Of a stretch of DNA of 6,059 nucleotides, positions 1 through 5,897 are shown in pieces. The DNA is taken from NCBI GenBank assembly GCA_013214365.1, contig JABSPI010000255.1, positions 1 through 6,059 of the forward strand, given 5' to 3'. A model generated the notes under the pieces. It did no database searches. It was not told the origin of the DNA and was given only the letters and a program-made list of their open reading frames with translations. How positions within the stretch are numbered: position 1 is the stretch's first letter; each line of letters begins with the position of its first letter. The DNA is from Erythrobacter sp. (lineage in GTDB: Bacteria; Pseudomonadota; Alphaproteobacteria; Sphingomonadales; Sphingomonadaceae). Both the position numbers and the translations under genes were made by a program.

Positions 1-1329
1 GCCGAGGCTATCCTGCTCGAACAATTGGGCGTCCACGAAGCCGCCGTGATCAAAACCGACGGGATCATCGGGGTCGATGGGTTGACCGAAATCGTCCACG
101 AAGACCGCCCCGATCTCAAATTTGACGCCTATTCGCCGCGCTATCCCGAACGCATTCGCGAACATGACGGCGATGCGTTTTCGGCGATCCGGGAAAAGGA
201 CATTGTGATCCACCACCCGTATGAAAGTTTCGAAGCGGTGGTCGATTTCATCCGCCAGGCCGCGATCGATCCCGACGTGGTTGCGATCAAACAAACCCTG
301 TACCGCGCCGGCTCGCAATCGGCGGTGATCAACGCTTTGATCGAAGCGGCCGAAAACGGCAAATCGGTCACCGCAGTGGTCGAATTGAAAGCCCGGTTTG
401 ATGAGGAGCAAAACCTCAAATGGGCGACCAAGCTGGAGCGCGCAGGGGTGCAGGTGATTTACGGTTTCACCGATTGGAAAACCCACGCCAAGGCCGCCAT
501 GGTGGTGCGCCGCGAGGAAGGCGGGGTGCGCACCTATTGCCACTTTGGCACCGGCAATTATCACCCGGCCACCGCCAAAGTGTACACCGATCTCAGCTTT
601 TTTACTGCGGATCCCAAGCTGGGCCGGGATGCGGCCAAAATGATGAATTTTGTCACCGGCTATGTCGAACCGCGCGAATTGGAGGCGCTCGCGCTTGCAC
701 CGCTCAACCTGCGCGAGCAAATCTACCAGCGGATCGACACCGAAATCGCTAATGCTGATGCGGGCAAGCCTGCGGCGATCTGGATCAAATGCAACCAGAT
801 CACCGATGCCGGCGTGATCGACCGCCTATATGCGGCGAGCAATGCCGGGGTGCAGGTGGAATTGGTGGTGCGCGGGATTTGTTGCTTGCGGCCCGGCGTT
901 GCCGGAATGTCGCAAAATATCCGGGTCAAATCGATCATTGGCCGGTTTCTGGAACATTCGCGGATCTATGCCTTTGCCAATGGCGAGGCGGTGCCGGGGG
1001 CGCAGACAGCGGTGTTCATTGCCTCTGCCGATTTGATGGAACGCAATCTTGATCGCCGGGTCGAGGCATTGATCCCGATCACCAATCGCACGGTGCATGA
1101 CCAAATTCTTCAACAGGTTCTGCTCGCCAACATGCTCGACACCGAGCAAAGCTGGTGGTTACATGAAGACGGCAGCTATTCGCGCGTCGAAAGCGATCTG
1201 GAAGATGGAGGCAGGCCGTTCAATTGTCATCGCTACTTCATGACCAATCCCTCGCTTTCGGGCCGTGGAGGGGCGCTTGAAGCGGGAGCGGTGCCTGAAT
1301 TGTCGCTGCGTCGGGGGCGCGGTGGATGA
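1..1329 (+). CDS. ppk1: Polyphosphate kinase 1, C-terminal part (5' end outside window)
   Basis: The reading frame is open from base 1 and ends at TGA 1327-1329, giving the last 442 residues of a protein usually about 690-730 residues long. PPK1 reversibly transfers the gamma phosphate of ATP to polyphosphate. The catalytic half is visible. Aligned from memory with E. coli PPK (offset +273), fragment residues R102 (in IKQTLYR), R132 (in VELKARFDE), H162 (in KTHAK), Y195, R291 (in VRGICCL) and H319 (in FLEHSR) match R375, R405, H435, Y468, R564 and H592. H162 is the expected phosphohistidine. All key residues are intact and no indel breaks the domain. The tail runs about 27 residues longer past the last His than in E. 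coli and ends in an Arg/Gly-rich stretch. TTG at 25 is internal, not the true start. The stop overlaps the ppx start (ATGA), so the two genes are translationally coupled. Confidence 0.97.
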   Translation, partial: AEAILLEQLGVHEAAVIKTDGIIGVDGLTEIVHEDRPDLKFDAYSPRYPERIREHDGDAFSAIREKDIVIHHPYESFEAVVDFIRQAAIDPDVVAIKQTLYRAGSQSAVINALIEAAENGKSVTAVVELKARFDEEQNLKWATKLERAGVQVIYGFTDWKTHAKAAMVVRREEGGVRTYCHFGTGNYHPATAKVYTDLSFFTADPKLGRDAAKMMNFVTGYVEPRELEALALAPLNLREQIYQRIDTEIANADAGKPAAIWIKCNQITDAGVIDRLYAASNAGVQVELVVRGICCLRPGVAGMSQNIRVKSIIGRFLEHSRIYAFANGEAVPGAQTAVFIASADLMERNLDRRVEALIPITNRTVHDQILQQVLLANMLDTEQSWWLHEDGSYSRVESDLEDGGRPFNCHRYFMTNPSLSGRGGALEAGAVPELSLRRGRGG

Positions 1330-2885
1330 ACGCTAACAAACGGCGCGCCCAGCGCGACGGCACTTTCGCGGGCAGCACGCCCAAACGCGCGATCATCGAT
1401 ATCGGATCGAACACCGTTCGCATGGTGATCTATGGCGGGTCGCTGCGCGCGCCGACCACATTGCTCAACGAAAAGGTCACCGCCCAATTGGGGCGCGATA
1501 TCGCCAGCGATCAGGTGTTGGCAGATGAGGCGATTGCCTTGGCCATGCGCGGGTTGGAACGCTTTGCCCTGTTGCTTGACGATTTGGGGGTGGAAGAGGT
1601 CGATACGGTCGCCACCGCGGCGGTGCGCGAGGCGCGCAATGGCGCAAAATTTGTCAAACGGGTCGAACGTCTGGGTTTTCGCCCGCGCATTTTGTCCGGC
1701 GAGGAAGAGGCGCGGTTGAGCGCATGCGGCGTGGCCGGCGCCTTTCCCGGTGCCCAGGGCAGCATGGCCGATCTTGGCGGAGGCAGTCTGGAGCTGATGG
1801 CGCTGGATGATGGGGCAATGGACAAGGCGGTGTCGCTGCCGCTCGGCTCGCTCCGGTTGCCCTATTATCGCCCTGATACCGGCAAGGGGCGCGATGCAGC
1901 CATGCGCAAAGCCCTTGAAAAGGTGATCCGCAAAGCGGGGTGGGAGATTGCCGGTAAAAAGGGGCGCAAGAACCGGCCGCTCTATCTCGTCGGGGGGACG
2001 TGGCGCACGATGGCGGTGTTTGCGATGCAGATCGAAAGTCATCCCTTGTCCGATCCGCATGGCTATGAATTGAGCGCAAAAGAGGCGCTTAACATCACAC
2101 AATTGCTGGCCAAGGAAAGCCCCGAGGATCTCAAAGCGCGCGACCGGATTTCGACTATGCGATCCGCCATGTTGCCTGATGCGGCGATCTTGCTGGAGGC
2201 GTTGATCGCGCAATTGGCGCCCAGCCGGATCGTCTTTTCCTCATGGGGCCTGCGCGAGGGGATGGTGTATGATGATCTGCCCCCGCACGATCAGGCGCAA
2301 GACCCGCTCATGGCCGGAATTTCGGTGTTCGCGGCCCAGCGCGGCGCCCCGCCGACATTGGCATCGCGGATCGCGGCCTGGACCGTGGACGCCGCCCCGC
2401 CGCGCAAATATGGCAGCGAACGCATGCGGCTGGCTGCGACCACTCTGGCGCTGGCCTCGATGCAGATTGAGCCCAATATCCGCCTGCCACAGGCAATCGA
2501 TTGGGCCTTGCACAAACGCTGGATCGCGGTGGATGGGCAAAGGCGGGCGATGTTGGCCGCGGCGATTGCGGCCAATGGCAATGCGCTGTCCATGCCGCGC
2601 AAGGTTTTGGCGCTGGCGAGCGAGGAGGCGCTTGAGGAGGCGATCTGTTGGGGGTTGGCGGTGCGGTTGGCGCGGCGGCTGGGCGCGCGTTCGCGCCGAT
2701 CGCTGCAGATGAGCCGCCTCGTGGTTGAAAATGACCGCCTGATCCTGCGCCTTGCCAAAAGCCATGCGGCCTTGTTCGGGGTGCCAACGGAGAAGGATAT
2801 CACCTTGCTCGCGGATCGTTTGGGGCTCGATTGGGAGGTGCAAATCGTGCCCGACAATGCGCTCGACCCCGAGATCGGCGATTGA
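1326..2885 (+). CDS. ppx: Exopolyphosphatase, Ppx/GppA family
   Basis: This 519-residue protein belongs to the Ppx/GppA phosphatases of the sugar kinase/Hsp70/actin fold. They release phosphate from polyphosphate ends, or act on pppGpp in GppA-type members. Visible motifs are the first phosphate loop (D25-I-G-S-N29, then TVRMVIY), the AAVREARN segment (98-105), the catalytic-glutamate motif SGEEEA (124-129, one of E127/E128 being the base), the second phosphate loop [10 protein letters not shown] (148-157) and VGGTWRTMA near 230. Residues after about 320 form the C-terminal domain that helps bind long polyP. The length is usual for alphaproteobacterial members. The start at 1326 is chosen because its ATG overlaps the ppk1 stop as ATGA and leaves a short basic leader before the actin-like core. 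Pairing with ppk1 favours a polyP role over pppGpp hydrolysis, but sequence alone cannot exclude the latter. Confidence 0.95.
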   Translation: MNANKRRAQRDGTFAGSTPKRAIIDIGSNTVRMVIYGGSLRAPTTLLNEKVTAQLGRDIASDQVLADEAIALAMRGLERFALLLDDLGVEEVDTVATAAVREARNGAKFVKRVERLGFRPRILSGEEEARLSACGVAGAFPGAQGSMADLGGGSLELMALDDGAMDKAVSLPLGSLRLPYYRPDTGKGRDAAMRKALEKVIRKAGWEIAGKKGRKNRPLYLVGGTWRTMAVFAMQIESHPLSDPHGYELSAKEALNITQLLAKESPEDLKARDRISTMRSAMLPDAAILLEALIAQLAPSRIVFSSWGLREGMVYDDLPPHDQAQDPLMAGISVFAAQRGAPPTLASRIAAWTVDAAPPRKYGSERMRLAATTLALASMQIEPNIRLPQAIDWALHKRWIAVDGQRRAMLAAAIAANGNALSMPRKVLALASEEALEEAICWGLAVRLARRLGARSRRSLQMSRLVVENDRLILRLAKSHAALFGVPTEKDITLLADRLGLDWEVQIVPDNALDPEIGD

Positions 2886-2890
2886 TCCGG

Positions 2891-2903
2891 CGCTATTGGG
2901 GGC
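2891..2903. repeat. 13-bp direct repeat, copy 1 (abuts the yhhQ stop)
   Basis: CGCTATTGGGGGC occurs here and again, identical and in the same orientation, at 3816-3828. The two copies bracket the transporter gene. This copy lies in the 18-bp gap between the ppx stop and the convergent transporter stop. Neither copy extends beyond 13 bases. Confidence 0.6.
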
Positions 2904-3776
2904 TCAGGCCGCGTCTTGTTTGCCGCCAAAGGGTGAGAAATCGGTGTCGATATCGAACAGATCGACCCCTTCTGCCTTTTTCAGCCGGTTGACCACCAGA
3001 TAGGTGACCGGGGTTAAGGCCGCTTCCCAAAACACCTTCAACAACCAATTGGTGATCATCACAGTCACCACCGCCTCGGTCGTCCAGATGCCAAGGAAGG
3101 CGATCGGATAGAAGATCAGGCTGTCGACCCCTTGGCCAAACACGGTGGATCCGATTGTGCGGGTCCACAAGGCCTTGCCCTTGGTCCAAACCTTCATCTT
3201 GGCCATGACATAGGAATTGACGAATTCGCCTGCCCAAAAGGCGATGATCGATGCCAATACGATGCGCCATGTGCTGCCGAAAACGGAGATATAGGTCTGC
3301 TGGCAAATCGCCCCTGACGGGCCGGCCGGGTCGGTTGTCGAGGTGAGCGGGCCATCGCCGTCAAACCCGCTGGCCGCGCACGCCCAGCCGTCAAAAGCCG
3401 GCAGGCTGACCACGACATAGCTCATAAAGGCGAGGAAGATCATCGCCGCAAATCCGGTCCAGATCACCCGCCGCGCGCGGGCAAAACCATAGATTTCAGT
3501 GAGGATATCGCCGATCACATAGCCCAGCGGGAAAAACAAAATCCCCGCGCCATAGATGAACACGCCATCGGGCGCGGGCCACCATCCTTGCGGCCACCAT
3601 GGCACCTGAAGAAAGGTCAATTTCGCCGCGCCGATAATATTCGACAACAACAAGATCGCGACAAAGGCCGCCATGACATATTCAAAATAGCGGAACGTCA
3701 CCGGCGCATGGCTAATTGCCTGCACTCCATCATCGGGATCGGTGTCGAATTTTGCGGCGGGATCGATGTTTTCCAT
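2904..3776 (-). CDS. yhhQ: Queuosine precursor transporter, YhhQ/VUT family
   Basis: This 290-residue inner-membrane protein is of the YhhQ (DUF165, vitamin uptake-like) family, which imports the queuosine precursors preQ0/preQ1 for modification of tRNAs with GUN anticodons. Hydrophobic segments lie at about 32-50, 71-93, 103-125, 170-192, 215-232 and 235-262. Family signatures are FRYFEYVMAAFVAILLLSN near the N-terminus, FPLGYVIGDILTEIYGFARAR (81-101), EFVNSYVMAKMKVWTKG (184-200) and RTIGSTVFGQGVDSLIFYPI (206-225). It is longer than E. coli YhhQ (about 221 residues). The extra length comes from a hydrophilic N-terminus, a polar C-terminal tail and an extended loop at about 127-167 with C133 and C158. 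The ATG at 3774-3776 has only a weak purine stretch upstream. No preQ1 riboswitch is recognisable in the 70 bp before it. The gene converges on ppx and diverges from the tRNA gene. Confidence 0.92.
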   Translation of the reverse strand: MENIDPAAKFDTDPDDGVQAISHAPVTFRYFEYVMAAFVAILLLSNIIGAAKLTFLQVPWWPQGWWPAPDGVFIYGAGILFFPLGYVIGDILTEIYGFARARRVIWTGFAAMIFLAFMSYVVVSLPAFDGWACAASGFDGDGPLTSTTDPAGPSGAICQQTYISVFGSTWRIVLASIIAFWAGEFVNSYVMAKMKVWTKGKALWTRTIGSTVFGQGVDSLIFYPIAFLGIWTTEAVVTVMITNWLLKVFWEAALTPVTYLVVNRLKKAEGVDLFDIDTDFSPFGGKQDAA

Positions 3777-3787
3777 TGCTCGCGCCC

Positions 3788-3820
3788 TAGCGTGATTTGA
3801 TTGATCGGAAAAGCACGCTA
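3788..3820. promoter_or_regulatory. 7-bp inverted repeat in the yhhQ leader / tRNA upstream region
   Basis: TAGCGTG (3788-3794) and CACGCTA (3814-3820) form a perfect 7-bp dyad separated by 19 bases. On the minus strand it ends 11 bases before the yhhQ start codon, so it could be an operator or a leader hairpin near the ribosome site. The right arm overlaps a weak -10-like GCTATT (3817-3822). That hexamer is followed by a G/C-rich stretch like the discriminators of stable-RNA promoters, and could serve the tRNA gene. I see no convincing -35 element. The function is inferred only. Confidence 0.35.
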
Positions 3821-3828
3821 TTGGGGGC
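3816..3828. repeat. 13-bp direct repeat, copy 2 (upstream of yhhQ)
   Basis: This is the second copy of CGCTATTGGGGGC, identical to 2891-2903 and 925 bp away. It lies between the transporter start and the tRNA gene and overlaps the right arm of the local inverted repeat. Confidence 0.6.
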
Positions 3829-3846
3829 GGCCCGCAATGTGGGTGC

Positions 3847-3923
3847 GCGCCCTTAGCTCAGCTGGATAGAGCACGGGACTTCTAATCCTGAGGCCGCAGG
3901 TTCGACTCCTGCAGGGCGCGCCA
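3847..3923 (+). tRNA. tRNA-Arg (anticodon UCU)
   Basis: A complete cloverleaf folds by hand. The acceptor stem GCGCCCT (3847-3853) pairs perfectly with AGGGCGC (3913-3919). The D stem is GCTC/GAGC. The anticodon stem CGGGA/TCCTG contains one G-U pair and its loop CTTCTAA places anticodon TCT at 3881-3883. The variable loop is short. The T stem GCAGG/CCTGC carries loop TTCGACT. The discriminator base is G and the CCA end is encoded (3921-3923). The molecule reads AGA codons, which are rare in GC-rich genomes. I see no copy of the tRNA 3' end elsewhere in the window, so there is no sign of an integrated element. Confidence 0.97.
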
Positions 3924-4090
3924 TTTCTCTTATCTCGCCTTGTTTGATCTCACGGCGGTTCGCTTCGCTCACGCCTGCGATGGCGCGGCCTGAACGGCCG
4001 GCGCGCGGTCGCGCTTGCGAACCCTTGCGGGTTCGATTTGGCGCGGGCGGGGTTGGAGTTTTGGAGGGCAGGGGGCATCACCCCCAATTT
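3924..4090. other. GC-rich, hairpin-dense spacer after the tRNA
   Basis: No gene is supported here. The spacer holds several short inverted repeats. CGGCC/GGCCG (3986-4000) has a 5-base loop. CGAACCC/GGGTTCG (4018-4035) is a 7-bp stem with a TTGC loop. GGTTCGC (3957-3963) can also pair with GCGAACC (4017-4023). The palindromic, repetitive texture resembles dispersed REP-like intergenic repeats, but only a genome-wide self-comparison could show that. Confidence 0.4.
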
Positions 4091-4098
4091 TCACCCTC
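4064..4098 (+). terminator. Possible terminator for the tRNA transcript
   Basis: GGGGG (4071-4075), loop CATCA and CCCCC (4081-4085) form a strong short stem followed by AATTTT. An outer GAGGG/CCCTC pairing (4064-4068 with 4094-4098) could extend it. The T tract is short and interrupted, so termination on the + strand is plausible but weak. On the minus strand the inner hairpin lies just after the NUDIX stop, without a T run. Confidence 0.35.
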
Positions 4099-4867
4099 TC
4101 GCCACCGTCTCCAACAATTCGGCGGTGACCGGGTAGCCCGCATCTTCCATAATCGTCAGCATCGGCTTGTCGCCGCTATTGTCGATGCGGGGTATGATGG
4201 TGCGCACCGGGATCGCTTCTGCTTGGGCGCGCGCTTCTTCGAAATTGGCAAATAGGGCAAGCCGTTCCAGATTGCGCCTTGTGGGGAAAATCAGTTTGAT
4301 CTCGCCATTTTGCGCCATGTCCAATGCGCCTTGCGCGCTGGTCCAGAACAGGCGCGTATTCTCCGCATGGTCGGTCGATACCTCCACCGCGCCAGTGCCG
4401 ATATTGGCGAGGTAGAAGCGCGTGTCATAGACCCGCGGAATGCGTTCATTCTTCGGGTTCCAGCGCGCAAACGGGATGATTTGCGAAAAATCGATCGTCC
4501 ACCCAAATGCATCGAGCACCGGAGCCAGTTCTTTGCATTGGTCGAGCATGGCGCGCGCTTTGGCCGCCTTGGCCGCGTCGATATCGCCGGTCAGGCCGAG
4601 GCCCAAACCGGTTTCCTCAAGCGTTTCGCGCACCGCGCCGATTTGATGCGCGGCCTCGTCGATTGCCATGCCCAGATCGGCCTCAGACGCGAGGCGTTCG
4701 GCCAAAGCAAAATCAGCCGCATCAATCCGCCCGCCGGGAAACACCGCCATCCCCCCGGCAAAGGTCATCGTGCGCGTGCGCACTGTCATCAACACTTCGG
4801 GCGGGCCGCCCTCGGGGGCATTGCGCAAAATGATGATCGTGGCGGCGGGGATGGATTCGGTTGTCAT
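4091..4867 (-). CDS. NUDIX hydrolase, NUDT19/RP2p-like
   Basis: This 258-residue protein is a Nudix pyrophosphohydrolase, cleaving nucleoside diphosphates linked to another group X. The box is FPGGRID (43-49) followed by VRETLEETGLGL (79-90), so the metal-binding REXXEEXG core (R80, E81, E84, E85, G87) is intact. The spacing from G46 to R80 is 34 residues, against 14 in the canonical box: about 20 inserted residues. A split box, together with RWNPKN...RVYDTRFYLA (135-154) and a C-terminal GEIKLIFPTRRNLERL (188-203), is the pattern of NUDT19/RP2p relatives. Mammalian NUDT19 hydrolyses coenzyme A and acyl-CoAs; a CoA-type substrate here is inference. The frame is open further upstream to an ATG at 5017. 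I chose the ATG at 4865-4867 because those 50 extra residues are basic and unlike any Nudix N-terminus, while TTESIPAATIIILRN starts the fold directly. No good Shine-Dalgarno is present. Confidence 0.9.
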   Translation of the reverse strand: MTTESIPAATIIILRNAPEGGPPEVLMTVRTRTMTFAGGMAVFPGGRIDAADFALAERLASEADLGMAIDEAAHQIGAVRETLEETGLGLGLTGDIDAAKAAKARAMLDQCKELAPVLDAFGWTIDFSQIIPFARWNPKNERIPRVYDTRFYLANIGTGAVEVSTDHAENTRLFWTSAQGALDMAQNGEIKLIFPTRRNLERLALFANFEEARAQAEAIPVRTIIPRIDNSGDKPMLTIMEDAGYPVTAELLETVARG

Positions 4868-5026
4868 GGGGGGATGATGACCTGAGCGGTGGGTCTTGCC
4901 AAGATGGGGCGGGCGGCCCTGTCGAGATTTCTTACAAATCGCCTCGTGGTTAACGCGCGAAAACCATCTAAATCCCTCAAACCATTGATTGCGATGAATT
5001 TGGCACAGCTGGTGCATACGTACTTG
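4868..5026. other. Intergenic region upstream of the NUDIX gene
   Basis: This stretch should hold the minus-strand promoter of the NUDIX gene, but I could not find a convincing -35/-10 pair. It contains a TTAACC half-site on the minus strand around 4947-4952, too incomplete to call a CtrA box. The + strand sigma-54-like element at its right end is listed separately. No short gene is supported. Confidence 0.4.
5000..5016 (+). promoter_or_regulatory. Sigma-54-like promoter (-24/-12) for a candidate small RNA
   Basis: TTGGCACA, then four bases, then GTGCA closely matches the RpoN consensus YTGGCACG-N4-TTGCW. Only the last base of the -24 block and the first of the -12 block differ. The diagnostic GG (5002-5003) and GC (5014-5015) doublets are exactly 10 bases apart. 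Taking C5015 as -12 puts +1 at 5027, the first base of the first stem-loop below. No sigma-70-type promoter is visible nearby. The element also contains a GCAC/GTGC dyad and could instead be an operator or chance. Whether the organism has RpoN is not visible. Confidence 0.4.
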
Positions 5027-5133
5027 TGAAGAATGTGGTCTTCAACACGAGGTGAGATCTTCCTGGTCTCTGGGTCTCGCCTCCCCGTTAAAAGAAAGCC
5101 GCCTTGCATCGTCCCGGTGCAAGGCGGCTTTTC
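5027..5133 (+). ncRNA. Candidate small RNA with three stem-loops
   Basis: Three hairpins follow one another. The first is 5027-5032 with 5039-5044 (TGAAGA/TCTTCA, 6 bp). The second is 5049-5060 with 5072-5083 (12 continuous pairs including three G-U, with an 11-base pyrimidine-rich loop). The third is the terminator 5095-5108 with 5118-5131 (14 bp). A C-rich linker sits between the second and third; together with the loop TCCTGG it offers unpaired, anti-Shine-Dalgarno-like sequence, as in some known alphaproteobacterial trans-acting sRNAs. Predicted length is about 107 nt from the sigma-54-like +1. No coding frame closes inside it, and no + strand gene follows that it could lead. I cannot assign it to a named RNA family. 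The alternative is that only the terminator is functional, acting for the opposite strand. Confidence 0.4.
5095..5133. terminator. Strong intrinsic terminator, bidirectional
   Basis: AAAGCCGCCTTGCA (5095-5108) pairs perfectly over 14 bp with TGCAAGGCGGCTTT (5118-5131) around a 9-base loop. A T-rich tail follows on the + strand (TTTTCTT), and CTTTCTTTT follows on the minus strand. On the minus strand it lies about 127 bp after the glutaredoxin stop and would separate that operon from the NUDIX gene. On the + strand it would end the candidate small RNA. Confidence 0.9.
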
Positions 5134-5257
5134 TTATCTGGTGATTTGTGTGTTTGTTTGTGTTTGCGGCCCAATCTGGGTCGACAAACACTCTTGTATC
5201 ATCGCCTGCGCGGCGCACACATTCAACGCGGAGCGCTCAGCGCCGCGCGCCCGGCTT
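5134..5257 (-). other. 3' untranslated region of the glutaredoxin operon
   Basis: The minus-strand transcript between the grx stop and the terminator carries an unstructured CA-rich tract (5145-5166, made only of C and A on that strand) and a GC-rich imperfect palindrome around 5228-5246. A 22-codon ATG frame (5202 to 5134) is present but has no properly spaced ribosome site, so I do not call it a gene. Confidence 0.4.
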
Positions 5258-5590
5258 TTACCCTTCGGCTTTGGCGATGCCGTTATCGTCCATCATCTGC
5301 TGCAATTCGCCCGCTTCGAACATTTCCATCATAATGTCCGACCCGCCGACAAACTCGCCCTTGACGTAAAGCTGGGGGATGGTGGGCCATTCGGAGAAGG
5401 TTTTGATCCCCTGGCGCACTTCCATATCTTGCAGCACATCCACGCTTTCATATTGCACACCGCAATGATCGAGGATCGCGACCGCGCGGCTGGAAAAGCC
5501 GCATTGCGGAAACAGCGGGGTGCCCTTCATGAACAGGACAACATCGTTGTCGCCGACAATAGTGGAAATGCGTTCGTTGATATCATCCAT
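5258..5590 (-). CDS. grxD: Monothiol glutaredoxin, Grx4/GrxD type (CGFS)
   Basis: This 110-residue single-domain protein has the typical length of bacterial CGFS glutaredoxins. These bind a [2Fe-2S] cluster with glutathione and deliver or store Fe-S clusters rather than act as oxidoreductases. Diagnostic residues are K22 in FMKGTP, the active site C30-G-F-S33, the WPTIPQLYVKGEFVGGSDI block (68-86; T70-I-P forms the cis-Pro glutathione site) and the final acidic helix. C43 is an additional cysteine. The ATG at 5588-5590 begins directly at the MDDINERI helix; AAGGG about ten bases upstream is a modest ribosome site. The gene follows the bolA-family gene by 42 bp on the same strand. BolA and CGFS glutaredoxins form heterodimers sharing a cluster, so the neighbourhood supports a joint role in iron-sulfur and iron homeostasis. 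Confidence 0.97.
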   Translation of the reverse strand: MDDINERISTIVGDNDVVLFMKGTPLFPQCGFSSRAVAILDHCGVQYESVDVLQDMEVRQGIKTFSEWPTIPQLYVKGEFVGGSDIMMEMFEAGELQQMMDDNGIAKAEG

Positions 5591-5632
5591 GCTCAGCGCC
5601 CTTGAATATCGGTTGAGGTGTCTTTGCGCGGT

Positions 5633-5866
5633 TTAAGTGGGAATAATTGTGGTGACTTGCAAGGCATGCAGTTCACCACCCATTTTCCCGCCCAAAGCGG
5701 CATAGACCATTTTGTGTTGTTGCACCCGGCTCTTGCCCGCAAATTGCGGGGCTGTGACGGTGGCGGCCCAATGGTCGTCATCACCAGCCAGATCGCGCAA
5801 TTCCACCACCGCACCGGGAAGGGCGGCGAGGATGGCGGCTTCGATGTCTGCTTGTGCCATGGGCAT
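5633..5866 (-). CDS. BolA family protein, IbaG/BolA2-like
   Basis: This 77-residue protein fits the small BolA-like proteins with a KH-like alpha/beta fold. The hallmark helix and strand SRVQQHKMVYAALGGKMGGELHALQV (46-71) is present. H67 is the conserved histidine that takes part in cluster binding in BolA-glutaredoxin pairs, and H32 lies in the variable [H/C] loop (GDDDHW). The ATG at 5864-5866 is preferred over the one at 5858-5860 because AAGGAG (5874-5879 on the complementary strand) lies seven bases upstream. The gene starts 31 bp after the DUF1476 stop and is followed by the CGFS glutaredoxin gene. It is therefore probably cotranscribed with its partner, from a promoter outside the window. 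A full-length BolA transcription-factor type is less likely because of the short length and missing C-terminal extension. Confidence 0.95.
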   Translation of the reverse strand: MPMAQADIEAAILAALPGAVVELRDLAGDDDHWAATVTAPQFAGKSRVQQHKMVYAALGGKMGGELHALQVTTIIPT

Positions 5867-5873
5867 GGGCCGG

Positions 5874-5879
5874 CTCCTT
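5874..5879 (-). promoter_or_regulatory. Ribosome binding site of the bolA-family gene
   Basis: AAGGAG on the minus strand lies seven bases before the ATG at 5864-5866 and 13 bases before the next ATG. This decides for the upstream start. Confidence 0.75.
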
Positions 5880-5897
5880 GCTTGAAACGGGTTTTTT

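Noticed and set aside
1233..2213. 326-codon minus-strand frame opposite ppx
   Set aside because: It lies antisense to a protein with clear Ppx/GppA motifs. Its translation is rich in His, Arg and Gln with no recognisable domain, as expected for a shadow frame in GC-rich DNA.
3777..3846. preQ1 riboswitch upstream of yhhQ
   Set aside because: The preQ1-I aptamer core with its A-rich tail, and the other preQ1 classes as I know them, are not recognisable in the 70 bp.
3901..3923. tRNA-Arg 3' end as an attachment site of an integrated element
   Set aside because: No second copy of the tRNA 3' end, integrase or phage gene is present in the window.
3944..4255. 103-codon + strand frame after the tRNA
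   Set aside because: Its second part is antisense to the NUDIX gene and its first part lies in hairpin-rich spacer, with no ribosome site or domain.
4940..4965. Possible CtrA box around TTAACC
   Set aside because: Only one half of TTAA-N7-TTAA is present; the second half reads AAAC.
4868..5017. 50-codon upstream extension of the NUDIX gene
   Set aside because: The extra residues are basic and low in similarity to any Nudix N-terminus, and the Nudix fold begins right at the ATG at 4867.
5134..5202. 22-codon Gln/Thr-rich minus-strand ORF after grxD
   Set aside because: It has only an AGG two bases before the ATG, and its composition simply reflects the CA-rich tract.
5033..5605. 190-codon + strand frame through the candidate sRNA and across grxD
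   Set aside because: It runs through a strong terminator and antisense to a well-recognised glutaredoxin, so it is a shadow frame.
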